From Haemonchus contortus (taxonomy: Eukaryota; Nematoda; Chromadorea; Rhabditida; Trichostrongylidae): 64,000 nucleotides of DNA. Numbering within the stretch: position 1 is the first letter of the stretch; each line of letters begins with the position of its first letter. Made by a program: the position numbers and the translations under genes. Below are positions 36,211-49,743 of this stretch, piece by piece. The stretch spans positions 17,893,813 to 17,957,812 of the forward strand of contig LS997562.1 of NCBI GenBank assembly GCA_000469685.2, read 5' to 3'. The notes under the pieces were generated by a model, which was not told the origin of the DNA, searched no databases, and saw nothing but the letters and a program-made list of their open reading frames with translations.

Positions 36211-39200
36211 GTATGTCCGAATCTTCTTAACCTACTTCGATATTTTGATGGTCCATGGGCAAGAGGGTCTTCTCAGCGGGCACCACAGCTCCTTCATACC
36301 GCCCGATCTTTCGCGACTTGCATCCAATGTGGGCCGCTTTCTCTGAAATATTTGGAAAACGAATCGGCTCACCGAGTCGGCGGACGTCCTGACGGTCTTC
36401 TCTTATTTCTCGGGAGCCATTCTGTGACTCGAAGACTCCATCTGTCATCAGTTCGACGAAGTAGATGACCGGCCCAGCGGTACTTCGAATGTGCCATGTA
36501 TTGAAGCGGGTCTTTCAAACGCGATCTCTCCTGTAGGTCTGAACTTCGCAGGCCTTGCAGCCACTGTTTTCGTCGACTGACTTTCAGAGAACTTCTTTCC
36601 AGCGCGTGATGAGAACTCCTTATGGCTTTGGCGATTGTTTTATTGTCAGGCCACGTTTCAGTCGCATAACACATCCTGGCAGTACTGAGGCGCTGAATAT
36701 CGATGCCTTGAGGTCGGGATGGCTGACCTGGTCTGTCACTTCACGAATTGAACCAAAAGCTGCCCATGCAGCACGTCTTCTCCGATTTAGTTCTGAAGCG
36801 ATATTGTTCATCATGTTCAGCTCTCTTCCCAGATATACGTAGGATTCAACTCACTGCAGAGTTTTTCCTTCTAACCTTACTGTTCCCTTATCGCACCACT
36901 TGTTAACCATCAATTGCGTTTTGAACATATTCATCTCCAAGCCTATCCGCCGGCTTACCGCATTGAGTTCGTTGACCATCTTTTCCATTTCAGTTGTGCT
37001 GCTTGATATCAAGACGATATCATTGGCGAGGTTATTGACTTTTTTGCTGTTGACGGGATATCCTCTTTCTTCCCAGTCTAGGTTCAACATCGCATATTGT
37101 AGCGCAGCCGTGGAAAGCTTCGGGGATATGGTATCTTCTTGTCCCACCCCTCTTCCAACTGGAATCTTCAGCTTTCGGTCAAACAATTGGATGAACGTTG
37201 ACGTGTTTGAGGGGAACGGTTTAAGCAGGTGGGCGTAGGCGGGATCAACTCCAGCTTGCGCAAGAGCATTTAAAACGGCGTTGATCTTCACAAAGTCGAA
37301 CGCCTTTTTAGTCCACGAAAAGAAGGACCAAAAAAAGGCGATATTCTCGGCTAATCTCGATGAGCTGACTGACTGCTTGGATGTTATCCATGCACGAGAA
37401 ATTTTTCCTGAATGCGGTTTGCTCTACTGGCTAATATCCGTCCAAGATGCGTTCCATGCGGTGGAGCAGAGTTTTCGTGAATGACATGTATACCACCGAT
37501 AATAGGCTGATGGGACGGTAGTTAAAGATGCCCTCTCGCTGACCTTTCTTGAAAAGAAGAATGGTTTTCGATTCTTTCCACTGCTCTGAAATCCTTTTCA
37601 ATTTGAGGTAGTGGTTGAAGTGCTCCGCAAGAAGGGTGTTAAGAGTGGTACTTCCAGAGCGCAGCAAATCCGCAGGGATCTTGTCCGAGCCTATAGCTGT
37701 ACCTTTCTTCATGCTTCTTATCGCGTTTGCCACTTCCGTATCTAGGATAGCGGGAGGTTCTGCTTAAGGCGGCATCGAGCATTCAGGCACAAAGGTGGGA
37801 GAACGAAAGAGTTCTTTGTAGAAATCTTGAACGATGTTCTCCGCAGAACATCTAGACGTTTTCACACTTCCATCTTTGTCCAAGAGAGCGGACAACACAG
37901 CTCTCTGATCGTTGAGATCTCGCTTGCAGCGCCTGATGCTCGATCTCGCTTCGGCTGCTTTCAGTGACTTGGTTGTCCTGTACTCCCGAAGAAATTGCTT
38001 GGGAGCCATACGGCAAGCTTTGTTTACTAGGACTTTTCCCACGTGGTTGGCTTTGGAATCCTGTTTGGTTGCTCTCCTTTTTTTCCAAGAGGTATACGGC
38101 AAGAGCATTCAACCGTGGAATTCGGACTAGCGGTGAACGACGAGAAATGTCTGCACACTTAAGCAAGCCTTCTGTAAGGTGTTCGTTGTCTTCTGTGGGA
38201 TCCTCTAAAAGACGCCAATCATGAGCTTCGATGGCAGATTCGAGTAGTTTTGAGTCAAAGGAGGGAGTCTTGAAGTGTGCGGGCCTGTGCGTGTCGCGCT
38301 TGAATATCCGCTTGTTGAGTCATATTTTTGCGCGCACAAGGCGATGATCCGAGATGGTGACATAAGAGGGCAACACGGATACATAAAGTAGACTCCAGCG
38401 ACGATTAGTGAGAACATGATCTATTTCCGTGTGGGTTCGGCCGTTTGGACTCTCCCAAGTGCATCGTGGCTTAGCTGGTTTTTCTAACATGGGTTTTCCA
38501 TGGAAAACGCTGCACACATATTTTAGGTTCAAAAGAAATTCTCCACTTCCGGTTCTGCCGCCAAAGTCATGAGGTCCGAGCCTAAAATCTCCGTTGCAGT
38601 TAGTGCCCACGACGGCGTTGAAGTGGCCTACGACATACTTATAATAGCTCTTCTCTTCTTGAATCGTCTTCTCCAAAAGTCCGTATAAATCCTCTCGCTC
38701 TTCTTCTGGAGCCGCGGATTTAGGTGCATATGTATTGATGACAGAAATTGCAACCCGGTCGTCTGTGCGCACACGGAGGACGGCAAAACGCGGACTGACG
38801 ATTTTATGCGAGTTTACTAGGTGGGCGATTGTCGAATTGATCAGAAATCCAACTCCACCAACATTGCGGTTCGCTTTGGGGCCGATGATGAGCAGCTCGT
38901 TGTGATCCGTTTTTCGAATGATTTCCGTTCTGCCTTTCGTCTCCTGTAGTGCGATAACATCATATTTAGCCAGCCGACTACTTAGCAGAAGCATCTGAAA
39001 GCTGGCTTCCGATGCTATAGGGCGGCAGTTATACGAGCAGACGAAAAGGCAGTCCATGTGTCGCGTCTTGAAGGGATTTCTAGGGTTCTGGTTCCGATGA
39101 CGTCCTGATTCCCATGAGATTGATAGCTCCTCACCGGTAGAGGCTTTCCCGGACGCCGTAGGGGAGCATACCCGATGTGCGCAAGACTGGGGCGCAATTT

Positions 39201-42200
39201 TAGCTGTTTGAAGAGGTCTGTTCGGCTTCGGTTACTCCTCTATTCCTTGCCAGGGATACAATGAAGCCGCCCATACGCCAGGCAATGCGTACTGCGTGAC
39301 CGTTTGTGCCGTTGGCCACCATTTGCTATGGTGTCACCCTATCACCGCGATGAGGTGGTACATGATAGAGATCTTCTTAAATTAGTCGAAAATTGAAAAG
39401 TCATCGTTACCGTAAGAAGTTACCTGATGGGTCGTAAGTACTGAGGAGGTTCTTGTTTGGGTATCATCCTTTGCTTTGTTTCATTTTCTGAGCTTCGGCT
39501 TTACCCCAGGATTTTGTCGCATTTGTACAATAAAAATTTGGGTGGAATGGCTGCCTACTATCAGTGCTTTCTTCTTGGCATTTTCTTGAATTTGGTTATT
39601 TTTCTGTCATTGCCACTGAACTGTTTGCCAAAACAGGACTAGAAGCGCATGTGAGGCAACTGGCAACTGGCAGCTCGGGCATTACAGCCCGCGATCACGA
39701 GTTGTCTTCTGGTCAGGTTTGCTTCACTCTTCAGTTTTTATCAATAGCAGGAAAATTTGGTGTCAGTGCTATCGCGTTATCGTTGATAATGCGTTATTTC
39801 TTCTCCAGGCGGGATCCAGATGTGCTTCATTGTTTTGAGGAACAATTTTCTTTGGAAGAGTATCGCCCTGAAATCTGGAAAGAAATTGAAGGTAAAAAAG
39901 TGCCCGAGTGGCAAGGCCTTCCCTAGGTTGCTATCGAGCCAATAGAGCAAGGAAAAGAAGGGAGCGGAGTATTCGGTGGTAGGGGCTGCAGCGAGCCGAA
40001 ACGAACGAATTCAGCTAAGAGTGGTGAATGCCGGTCTTCGGGATTTCAAGAGCTAGTTGAGTTAGCGGTCCTGTGCATTCGCAAAGGTTCATCATTGCAA
40101 ATGGTCTTAAGTTAGACGTAGTCACCAGAAAAGACGGGCGTATTGTGTCGGAATGGGTCCTTCAGCATCGCGAGCTTTCGCTAACGATCCATCGCATGCC
40201 CGTCTTGAATGGATGTGACGAACGTATGCGACGGCTTTAAATTTAGAGGTGATCAATCTGGCTGCCTCATCCAGTGGGGCAGCACTTTTCAGACTAGCGT
40301 CCTTATATCCCAATACAAACTCGGATAAGGTGGCTGGAGCCGCTGAAACGGTTGCATGTGGGCAGGAACTCATTTCTTCCATGCTGTTCACTGACTCATT
40401 CAACAGCAGTAGAAGATTGCAAACACCAGAATGGCTTTCTGCATTCATTGTCTGTGGTTGTTGCCGAGTTTGAACCATGGTTATCACAGCAATTCGGCTA
40501 GACAGAACTGAAGCTGATAGTAGAACTCACTCAACAGTTTGCTCGGTTTCAGAGTTGGAGCCTGGGCTGGAGTCTTGTAGAAAGACTTCCTCCTTGGCTT
40601 CGCTAGCTGTCTTTGGCTCCTCCTTGCTTCGCTGGCTGTCTTTGGCTGGTATCGGTATAGTTCGTTGGTAGTCAGTTGTTATAGCTTGTGTAGCCGCAGT
40701 CGGAGAAGTCCGGGAGAAGAATAGACTAATTTGAAAGAGAAGCGGATACAATGATAACCTAGTAAAAAAGAGGTTTTTACTGTGACTAGCCCGGTCAAAT
40801 TCCTTTATCAAATGAAGCAGATACTAGGGCAAACCCTAGGGCTTTGGCCTCCAAAGCAGTTTTGTAATAGACTATGGTTACCCTCTAACCGACGGGCTTG
40901 ACCTACCCACGCAAGATCCTGAGTGCGTTCGATTAGATCTTGACTCTTGACGGTCCCATACATTTTTGCACCAATACACTTCTTAAAGCTCCAACCGCTT
41001 ATGTGGGACAGAATTTCGGTTCCTAGAGTCCGTTTGAGGATGTACCCTAAAATTCCATAGATAAGAGCGGTTCAATTTACCGGTGAAAAATGAATTGAAA
41101 TGAAATTGAAATTGAATGCAGTCACCCTCTAACTTGATGGATGGATGAATAAAAACTGAAGAATAAGTTAAGAAGAAGCTCCGCCCCTCAACTCTAAACC
41201 CCGCCCACTTAATAAGCAACTCATATAGAAAAATAGCAATCCGTTAAAATCGCTATTTTTCTATATGAAGTGTTTATTAAGTTGCCGGGTTCAGAGTTGA
41301 AGGGAGGAGCTTCTTCTCAACTTCTTCTTCGGTTTTTACTTATCAATCCATCAAGTTAGAGGGTGACTGCATTCAATTTCAATTTCATTCCAATTCATTT
41401 TTACCGGTAAATTAAACCGCTTCTATCTATGGAATTTTAGGGTAGTTAATTCGAAAGGAGCAGCAGTGCAAGGCTACCGAAATAGTGATTTTTGAGGTCA
41501 CAAAAAGTTATGTTTTCGCCTCCTTTTTTCTACTATGTTTTTTTCCATTCGTCCTCGAAAGTCACCCTACAATACTTTAAGAGCTAAAGGAGACGCGCTT
41601 CACGTGTGGTCGAGGAACGTCGGAGCAAGTAAACTTCGATTTTGCTAGGCTTCGTGATTCGAATCCATGGTTTTATAATGTGATCAGCAAGCTACACTTT
41701 CTTTTGGAACGAGTAAGGCGCGCATTATAAAAGCTTGTCCAGTTTTTGCTTTTGTCTATGCCTAAGAAACTGAGTACTGCTCAGGTAGAAGGACGAACAG
41801 TTCTAACTGATCTCTCATCTAACGGAACATTCGTCAACAAGAAGCTGGTTGGGAAATTTCACACATATACGCTCGACAGCGGAGATATCATAAGTTGCGC
41901 CCGTGCTGATTTATTAGGTAAGATGCAGTATTCATAGAATTGCCTTTTGCACTTATATTTATTTCTTACGAGGCTCTCATGCAAAATAATGTTGTTTCAA
42001 ATTGTTCTCTTCTGTTATCTCTTCTTCTTTTGGACTACTTCTGGAATGCGGACGTTTGCAGTTCGGTCAAAGTCAAGTTCAGCTTCGTACTCTGCCAGGC
42101 TAGACCAATTGGGCGGTAGCTCGTGCGGTCTGCAACGCTGCCATTCTTCTTCAAAGTCAAAATGGTGGTACTCCGTTGCAACTCTCGGTCCCCTTCTGTT

Positions 42201-45200
42201 CTTCTACGACCTAATCGAGGAATTTCGTCAACTATGCTGCCGAATTCCGGCACAGTGATTTCCACACTCCGGCTGCCAAGTCATTTGGACCAGTTGCCTT
42301 GCAAGATGTAGTCTCCTTCACAGCCCATCCAATTTCCTTTACGATTCTCTCCTTCGGGAGCGCAAAGTAGAGGTGGGTGGGCCTTCTCAAAATAGTCCTG
42401 ACATAGGTTTATGCTCTCTTGCGATACACAAAAGCATGGCGATTCTCATTATTAATTTTAAAAAGTTTACGACGTTCACCGCCTTGCGATCGCGGGCTTT
42501 AGCAAAATTCATGGTGAATGTTAATGAGCGATTTTTGCTGCCGCCTTATCTCCTTTGTCTCTTTTTTCGCTCCTCAGTGGTGCCACCAGTTAACCGTAGC
42601 CTTTTGAGAATAGAGAATACAGCCTCTCCTTGTTTCCGACTTCTCTTCTCCGCTGCGATTGCTTGTCGACTCTCTGTCGTCCAAGCTTTCTTTGTCTCAG
42701 CTCACAGCGAGCAACCGCAGTCATTGCTTCGGCAGTGGCAGTACCCCTCGAAGTTTCCTCGACAAGCGTGTCAGATCTTAGGGGGCTGGATCCGAGGAAT
42801 GTTTCGCTCCGTTTTCCATTCCAGCTCGGTCTTCACATCTATCACAAACCCTTGATCGCGGTGCCTGTCTGGACAAACTCCATCCATGTTGTTTTCCGAA
42901 GTTTTGTGTTTGGGTCCTATCTTCATCGGCCTCACATATCCAAACACGAAGAGAACAGCGCCCACTTCCCGTATCGCCAACGTGATCCTTCAGGTCACCT
43001 GCGGCTCAGCATTTTGTGGTGGTATATCAGCTTCTTTCTCAACAATTGTCTGCTACTCTCCCTTAACGTGCCCGAAACAATTGATATGTGGAGCATAGGC
43101 AGTGAAAACGGGATATGGCTGGCTATCAAGAATGACAACAGTCTTTTTTAAGCAGTCAATGACGGACAGTTTCAAGCCCGCATCTTAAACTTCCGATTTC
43201 CATAATTCAGGCACCCATTGTGGTTACTGGACCGCCAGAAGTGATGGCTTTGGAACTTCAATCAGTGTTGTCGGCTTGCAGCAGGAGCACTGGCTTTTTG
43301 CATGGCGCAGAAACCTGCTCTTCTTTTTAAAACTCAACGTGCCGGCCTTGGGAGTTAACACCCATTGATCTTCAACGAAGCCTAGATGGAAACTTAAGAG
43401 TTTATAAGCTGACTTGACTCGGCAAGAAATATGATGTAAACTTGGATCCATCGTCGTTTCTGACATTTCTTACTTTCTCGATCACATGTTTGATAATTCG
43501 ATCTAATGAGGTTGATTTCAGTGTTTCTTTATGAAGAAAATTCGTCAAAAACATATCCTGCAGAGCTGACAAAAAAGTACGTCATGACTAACAACTCGCT
43601 GGGCAAGGGCGGGTACGGAGTGGTACGTTTTGAAAAACATAGTTTTCAAAACTGTTCCCAGTGCAAAGGACATCTTGAATATGGTTCTGCCATTGACTTC
43701 GATACTTTACAAAATTGATCGTATTCAAAATTTCTGAGAATCATGAGCTGTCCTGAACTGGTTTGGAATTTGATGACATCAATTGACTAGAGTAGTCGGT
43801 GTTTCTCCCTCAACACACCTTGCACTACCATTTTGCTCTGAGTTTTACTTGAAGGCATATTTCACGATAAAAGTGGTTTGTGGGAAACATCCCTCTTATT
43901 AACATGTGGCATTCTAGTATATCATGTGACGATGTCAGGTCAGTAAATGGTCTGGATGAAGCGTTATAAGGGCTCAGAGTTTATATCGGTTGTATGTCAC
44001 ACCCCCTTAATGGACGAGTTTCAACGGCTTTGTAGAGACAGCACTATCTAGAGAGCTCCCATTTTGGAAGTTCGAACTGCTTATCATGACCCATGGCGGT
44101 TGTAGAAGGCGGTTTTAGATCATTCCGAATTGATGTCACTCTTTGCGCAATTGCAATTGCCGAAATCTAGTGCTAATACTCCTTCTATGCCACTTTCCTC
44201 ATATTATTCTCGTACCGCCTCTATTTCCACTGTTTTTAGAAAGCCTTATTTTTGCTAAGTAAGTGGACTTCCTCGCTCTCTTCGTCACCAATGCACTACT
44301 CTACTCAACGCTTCCGCTTTTCAAGTTATAGAGGTTACTTCAAAATTCACGGTTAAGTGTGCTATTAATCGAGAAGATAACGAATACAATGTTTTGCTTG
44401 GCACATTTACTGGTGGTCTGTAAGAACGAACACTATATAGAGGGCGCATTGGTTCGTTCTCCGCTTCATTTCTGAGTTTTATACTTGTGCACCTCTAAAT
44501 TCGATCAGATGATGTGCTGCTCATTTCTCTTCTACATATGTTTTGAGAAGAGTCAACACCTCATTTTGCTTTAGGTAATTACGCATTGCTTTATAATTTT
44601 TTACCGATTAGTTCTTGCTAGTTGTAACAGAAGCGCCATGATACAGTAGTGGAGAGAATTTTATGAACAAAGAGTTTTTTCGGGATTTCTTCTGATCGTT
44701 CCCTTACTTGCAACAGTTACTTCCTTTGTGCTCTCTCATACTCTTCAAAAAATCGGTAATAAACTCTAACCAGTATCGGAGAAGTTGTCGATTTTTTCAA
44801 TTTATCTGACTAAGCAAAAAACCATGTGTCAAACCATTCAAAAATCAGTCATAATAACCTTTTAAAACCAATGCAACGTAAAAATAACAAATGAGCAGAA
44901 CTACTATTCTGCTGCAAACCCATCGACAACAGCCTGACATCTTCGTGGCATCGAATCTAACAGTGTCAAGGTCGGACTGCGGAGTCGTCCTCCAGGCTTC
45001 TTCAAGCTATTCAGATTTTTTGGCGAAATTCCTTACACCTCTGCCTTTTAGGCGTCACTCCAGTTCGCTCCATGAATGTTTATTCGATTCAAGTGCGGGA
45101 ACTGGCTTGACCAGTCAAAAACTTTCACATGGCGCCTCCTGAACCACCATGAATTTGGCCGGATACATGCTTCAGATAATTGTCTTGCTGGGAAATGAAT

Positions 45201-48200
45201 CATCTGCCAATCGACTGAGTGCAAATGGACACATTTATTTCTTGGATGTCTTCATCCGTACCTATCCAAAACTCAATGATTTCGGCGAAGAGGTAGGATT
45301 CCGTGACCATTGAAGCACCCCAAGTCATCACATTCCCTTCATCGTGCTTCACAGTGGGCAGTTCATACGAGGGTCGAATTATTTGCCAACTGGACGTCTG
45401 ATATACTCGATCCCGTCGCCTCTCATCGGATTGGACTTGGTTTCTTCAGGGAATAGAACGATACTCCATTGATGGCGAGCCCAAACCTATGTTCCTGCGT
45501 GCACCCAACGCGAGCTTTATGATACTTCTCCAAAATGAACGTTTCTTCGCAGGACGCCTTCCAGAATGTCTTTCAGCTTGTAGAGGTCGACGGGATCTTT
45601 TCACTGCCAACGGCCAATTCCGTTCGTATGTTGGGGGAAGTGAGCCTTGAATTGCCACGACTCGATCGGAGGAGTTTCTGTCGGTAGCTCATGAGGTCAT
45701 CCGGCTTCCTCGTGGAAGCGGCGCTGCTGCAATTATTCCGCTTGCTGAGACTTTCTTCATAAATGGCCAATAGTTGATCCAGCAACGAGAAAAAGCCTTG
45801 CTAGCTTGGCTTGTTTCATTCCTTAATCGATTCCTCGTAGAATGGCATCGCGAGCATCAGCTTACATGTTCTGTGTTCCAAACGTCTGAACCATAGGCTG
45901 AATACAATAGAATGCAGTAAAATTGAAAAATCTTGGCGAACCACGCAAGATTTCCTACCGTAAACTAAAGGACTGATAAGTAAAAGATGGCAGTTTTCAG
46001 TCTTCCACGAGTATTATTACCTGACCAGAAGCTCTATGAATCTATCTTAAGAATAAGTTCTGAACACTAAACGACATGGCTGTACCTTGTCGGGGAGATT
46101 CGTGTCGATGCAGCTCATTTGTCGACCCTTTTGGTTAGGAATCCTACAGAGTATGAAATCAAAAGAAGTACGGGACGTCTTTCGTTTTTCTCGGAAGTAT
46201 ACAGGGGTGCCCAAAAAAAAGACACCATGCATGGGGCCTAATCCAGGGCGGAATACGTCGTACCGATTGAAGCAGCAGAAGAATGTGATTGAGTAAATTG
46301 TACTAAGAATGTTGCTTGATGAAGGTAAGTAGGAACCCGTGTGGTTCTTATATCGGCATCAAAATATGAAGCCGTCGGTCATTACGGACGCGCTCAAGAC
46401 GACTTATGGGATATCGGTCGGCAACAAACAGATAGGCAACTTTCTCAATCGAGTCGCTCACGGACAGATTTCTGGGCATCGTCGCTTAGGATCTGGAGGA
46501 CCGCTGACTTCCTGTAGCCCCGACAACTCCGCAATGGTCTGCGACGTCGTGGGGACGAGCCGATCTCGCCGACCTCAGACGACATCAAATTTGCGTGGCA
46601 AAAACATTCGATTTCGTCCGTGCGGAAGGCAACTGAAGAATTACGTGATCGAGTACAATGTGTTCTTGATTTTGCGGGTGGTAATATTCAGTCAGGGTTT
46701 AATAAAGTTTGATTACATTGGTGGTACAGCCGAGCAGTGAAAGTGTCTCTTTTTTGGGCACCCCTGTATAAGCGAAGGAATGTGAGAGAAGCGTCAAATA
46801 CGACGAAGTCATTAAGGAAATCGGGTCCTCTGCGAAGCTCAATGTCCCAATGATCACTGTGCGAAACGTGATAGAAAAAGTCTGGGTTTATCGTTGACAG
46901 AAAATGAGGAAGGCATTCTTTATGACCGAAAAGCATCACGATAACGGGTCGCTTTTGCCAGGAAGCCCATCCGAACTGACAGGAGTAAGATGCCTTCTCG
47001 AGGTTTGTCATTTACTCTTCTTTCTCTGGCTGTTTCGTTCTTCAGGTTTTTTTTTTGATGAAAAAGTTTAACTGTGATGCCCCATATGAAAGCCGGTTCT
47101 ACTGGCACTATCTGAAAACGGATAAGCTCAAGTCTGCCAGTCGAAATTTCAAGGAAGGAGGAGTCGTGGCATGGGTGGCAACTTTTTTTCGTTACCATCT
47201 TCATTTATGGTTTGTTCCGAAGAAGCTCTGCTCCAGTTATCGAGTCTAATGCGCCGTGCTCTTCTTCCCTTTTGGTCAGAGTCGGCAGCAGAACTTCGTA
47301 TTCATGCAGGATAGTGCCCGATTCACGTCAGTCGGAACACCGAGGTCCGGTTTAGTCGGCACCAAATCGACCTTTTGCCCTAGCTGGCTGACAGCCCTGA
47401 CTTGATTCTAGTGGAAAGCACATGGGGAAACATGATAAGGAAATTTATGAAAAAAAACAAGCAGCTGAAGGTATTGGTGAGCTGAAGAAAGCAATCATCA
47501 CGGTTGGGGCACCAAGTTGACCAGGAACTCATTGATAACCTTCACTTCAATTCAGACAATCGTATTTTTCAGGTAATTCGAAGGAATGTGGGCTCAATAA
47601 ACTATTAGTCACGCATCGTCCTTATTTTGGCTTCATTTAGCTGCTGAATAAGTTGATTTGGTCAGTGGCTGAATCAATTTGCAACATAGGCAAAGCCACC
47701 TTTTGCGAAAGCACCAAGGGAAAATTGTCCGCGTTACTGAGAAGGAACTCGTATTTGGTCCACAGGTTACGGTCCGAGTAGGGCACAAATTCCATGCTAA
47801 GCCTTTTCCTGAAGTGCCGTGGAACGTGAGTTTTGGGTGCTTGCTGTATCACGCAACGCAGTACATATTGTAGTATGTATTACACATATACAGGGTGACC
47901 CACATGAAGTGTGACGCAGAAAACTAGCCTCAAAATTATACAGATCAAATCGAATAGGAAACTATTACTCCTACACAGTCATCACAAAATTGTTAACAAC
48001 ATGTCACATCTTGCATGCAGAATGACCATCTTTCGCTTTAATGCAAACATCCAACCTCATTAGGATGTTTTCAAGAATGCGCGCAATCGCTTCCATCCCA
48101 CGCTTCTACAAGAGACTTTCTCTCAGAGGTTCCCAAAACCTGTGTTTGAAAGCGCAGGCTTTTTGCTCCAGAATCGACCAACGAAATCCAAAGGATTGAG

Positions 48201-49701
48201 ATCGGGGAATTTGAAGGTCAAAATTGCTTCGCCCCAAAAACCCGGAAGCGTATTCACAAAATTGCAGCATCCTCTTTGCGCTGTGGGCTGGTGCCCAATC
48301 CTGTGGAAGGTTCAGCTGACGTTCATCGCGTTCCTTTCCGCCCAAGCGAGCACCGCTTCCTCCAGCACAAAAGCCCATGAGTTGGTTTTTTTATTGGCCG
48401 TCACACTTCATGTGGGTATATATATACAGGGTGCGCCATAAATATGGTAACAAAAGAATAGGGCTACAAAAAGCGCAGCTCATATTGCTACATGGTGAAT
48501 TCATGTGGGTTATTTACTATGCATCACATCTACAAAACCAACACACGGTCATCTTATACAACCGTCTCCTGTACTAATTATAGCTCGAAGACGCTTCGAC
48601 TACTCATCGACGGTGGCACGCAGAGTTTCTTGAGTAACACTAGCCCGGACTTTTTTCATTGATTTATCAGGAAAAGCAGCAGTGGTGTGTTTTGAAGCGC
48701 CGGCTTTCCTCTCCAGTATGGACTATATCCAGCTACCCATCACGCTGTGGTTCGGGAAACTCGTAGGAGGATTGGAAGCAGGGACAATATCGCGAACATT
48801 CCCTCAGCAGCCATCTTCTCATTCTCCCATTCGCGAGCAAGTGCGCCGTAGCTTTCAACTGTATCCTTAAAAACATTTTGGACCCTCAGCTGCAACCCTT
48901 CAAAAAGGCCCTTCTTAAAGAGTTTTGGATGAAATTCTGTACTTTTTTCGACCAAAATTTGAGATATCGCTCTGATGGTAGGGATTCCAGCAAAGACCAT
49001 CATCAAAGAGGGAAAATGGCTATGAGAGGCGATCTTACTAATCTCAGTGGATACAGCACTCGAACTATAAAATATATGTACACTATGAGATCTCAACATT
49101 TCTTTCACGCTGAACAAACTTAAATCAAAAAAAGATTTGTCGAAGCGCGTGCCCTGCGCAAGTAGCGTACGGCATTTGTTTTTTCTCTCGGAATTCCTCT
49201 CGTCAGAAAAGCTAATGGGGCTTTCAAATCTTATCTGGATACAATTGTATTCACTCGCGGTAGACTGTTCTCATCGGAGTATAACATACAAACAAATCAG
49301 CAGTCATATTTCTCGCATTTCTACAGGTTTTGCAGCGTACTCCTTCCCAAGCAATTCTATTCGGAAAAAGGGTTGTTGTGAGGCAGGACGACCGTCTGAG
49401 GTTTGCCGCTGAGCTGTCTACGCATCGCAATTCGAAAGACTGTCAGTGTGGGAAATACTGAAACGAGGAGCGATTCCGAAAAGGGATTCACCAAATGCGC
49501 GCAAAGACGGAACGGCTGCTGGATGTCTACGAAGCTCCACCGTTTTTCAAAATTTAACGAGTTGAGAGCACCAAAATAAATATACAGTATAAGATGTATC
49601 ATAAATATAAGGGGAGGTGCAGATTAGGAGAAACCCTCCAAACAAGAAAAATACGAGCGTCCGAAAGGTTGTTACCATATTTATGGCGCACCCTGTATAT
49701 A

Positions 49702-49743
<42 letters not shown>

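Noticed and set aside
42373..43151. 160- and 173-codon plus-strand frames
   Set aside because: Antisense to an RTE fragment; no recognisable domain on the plus strand.
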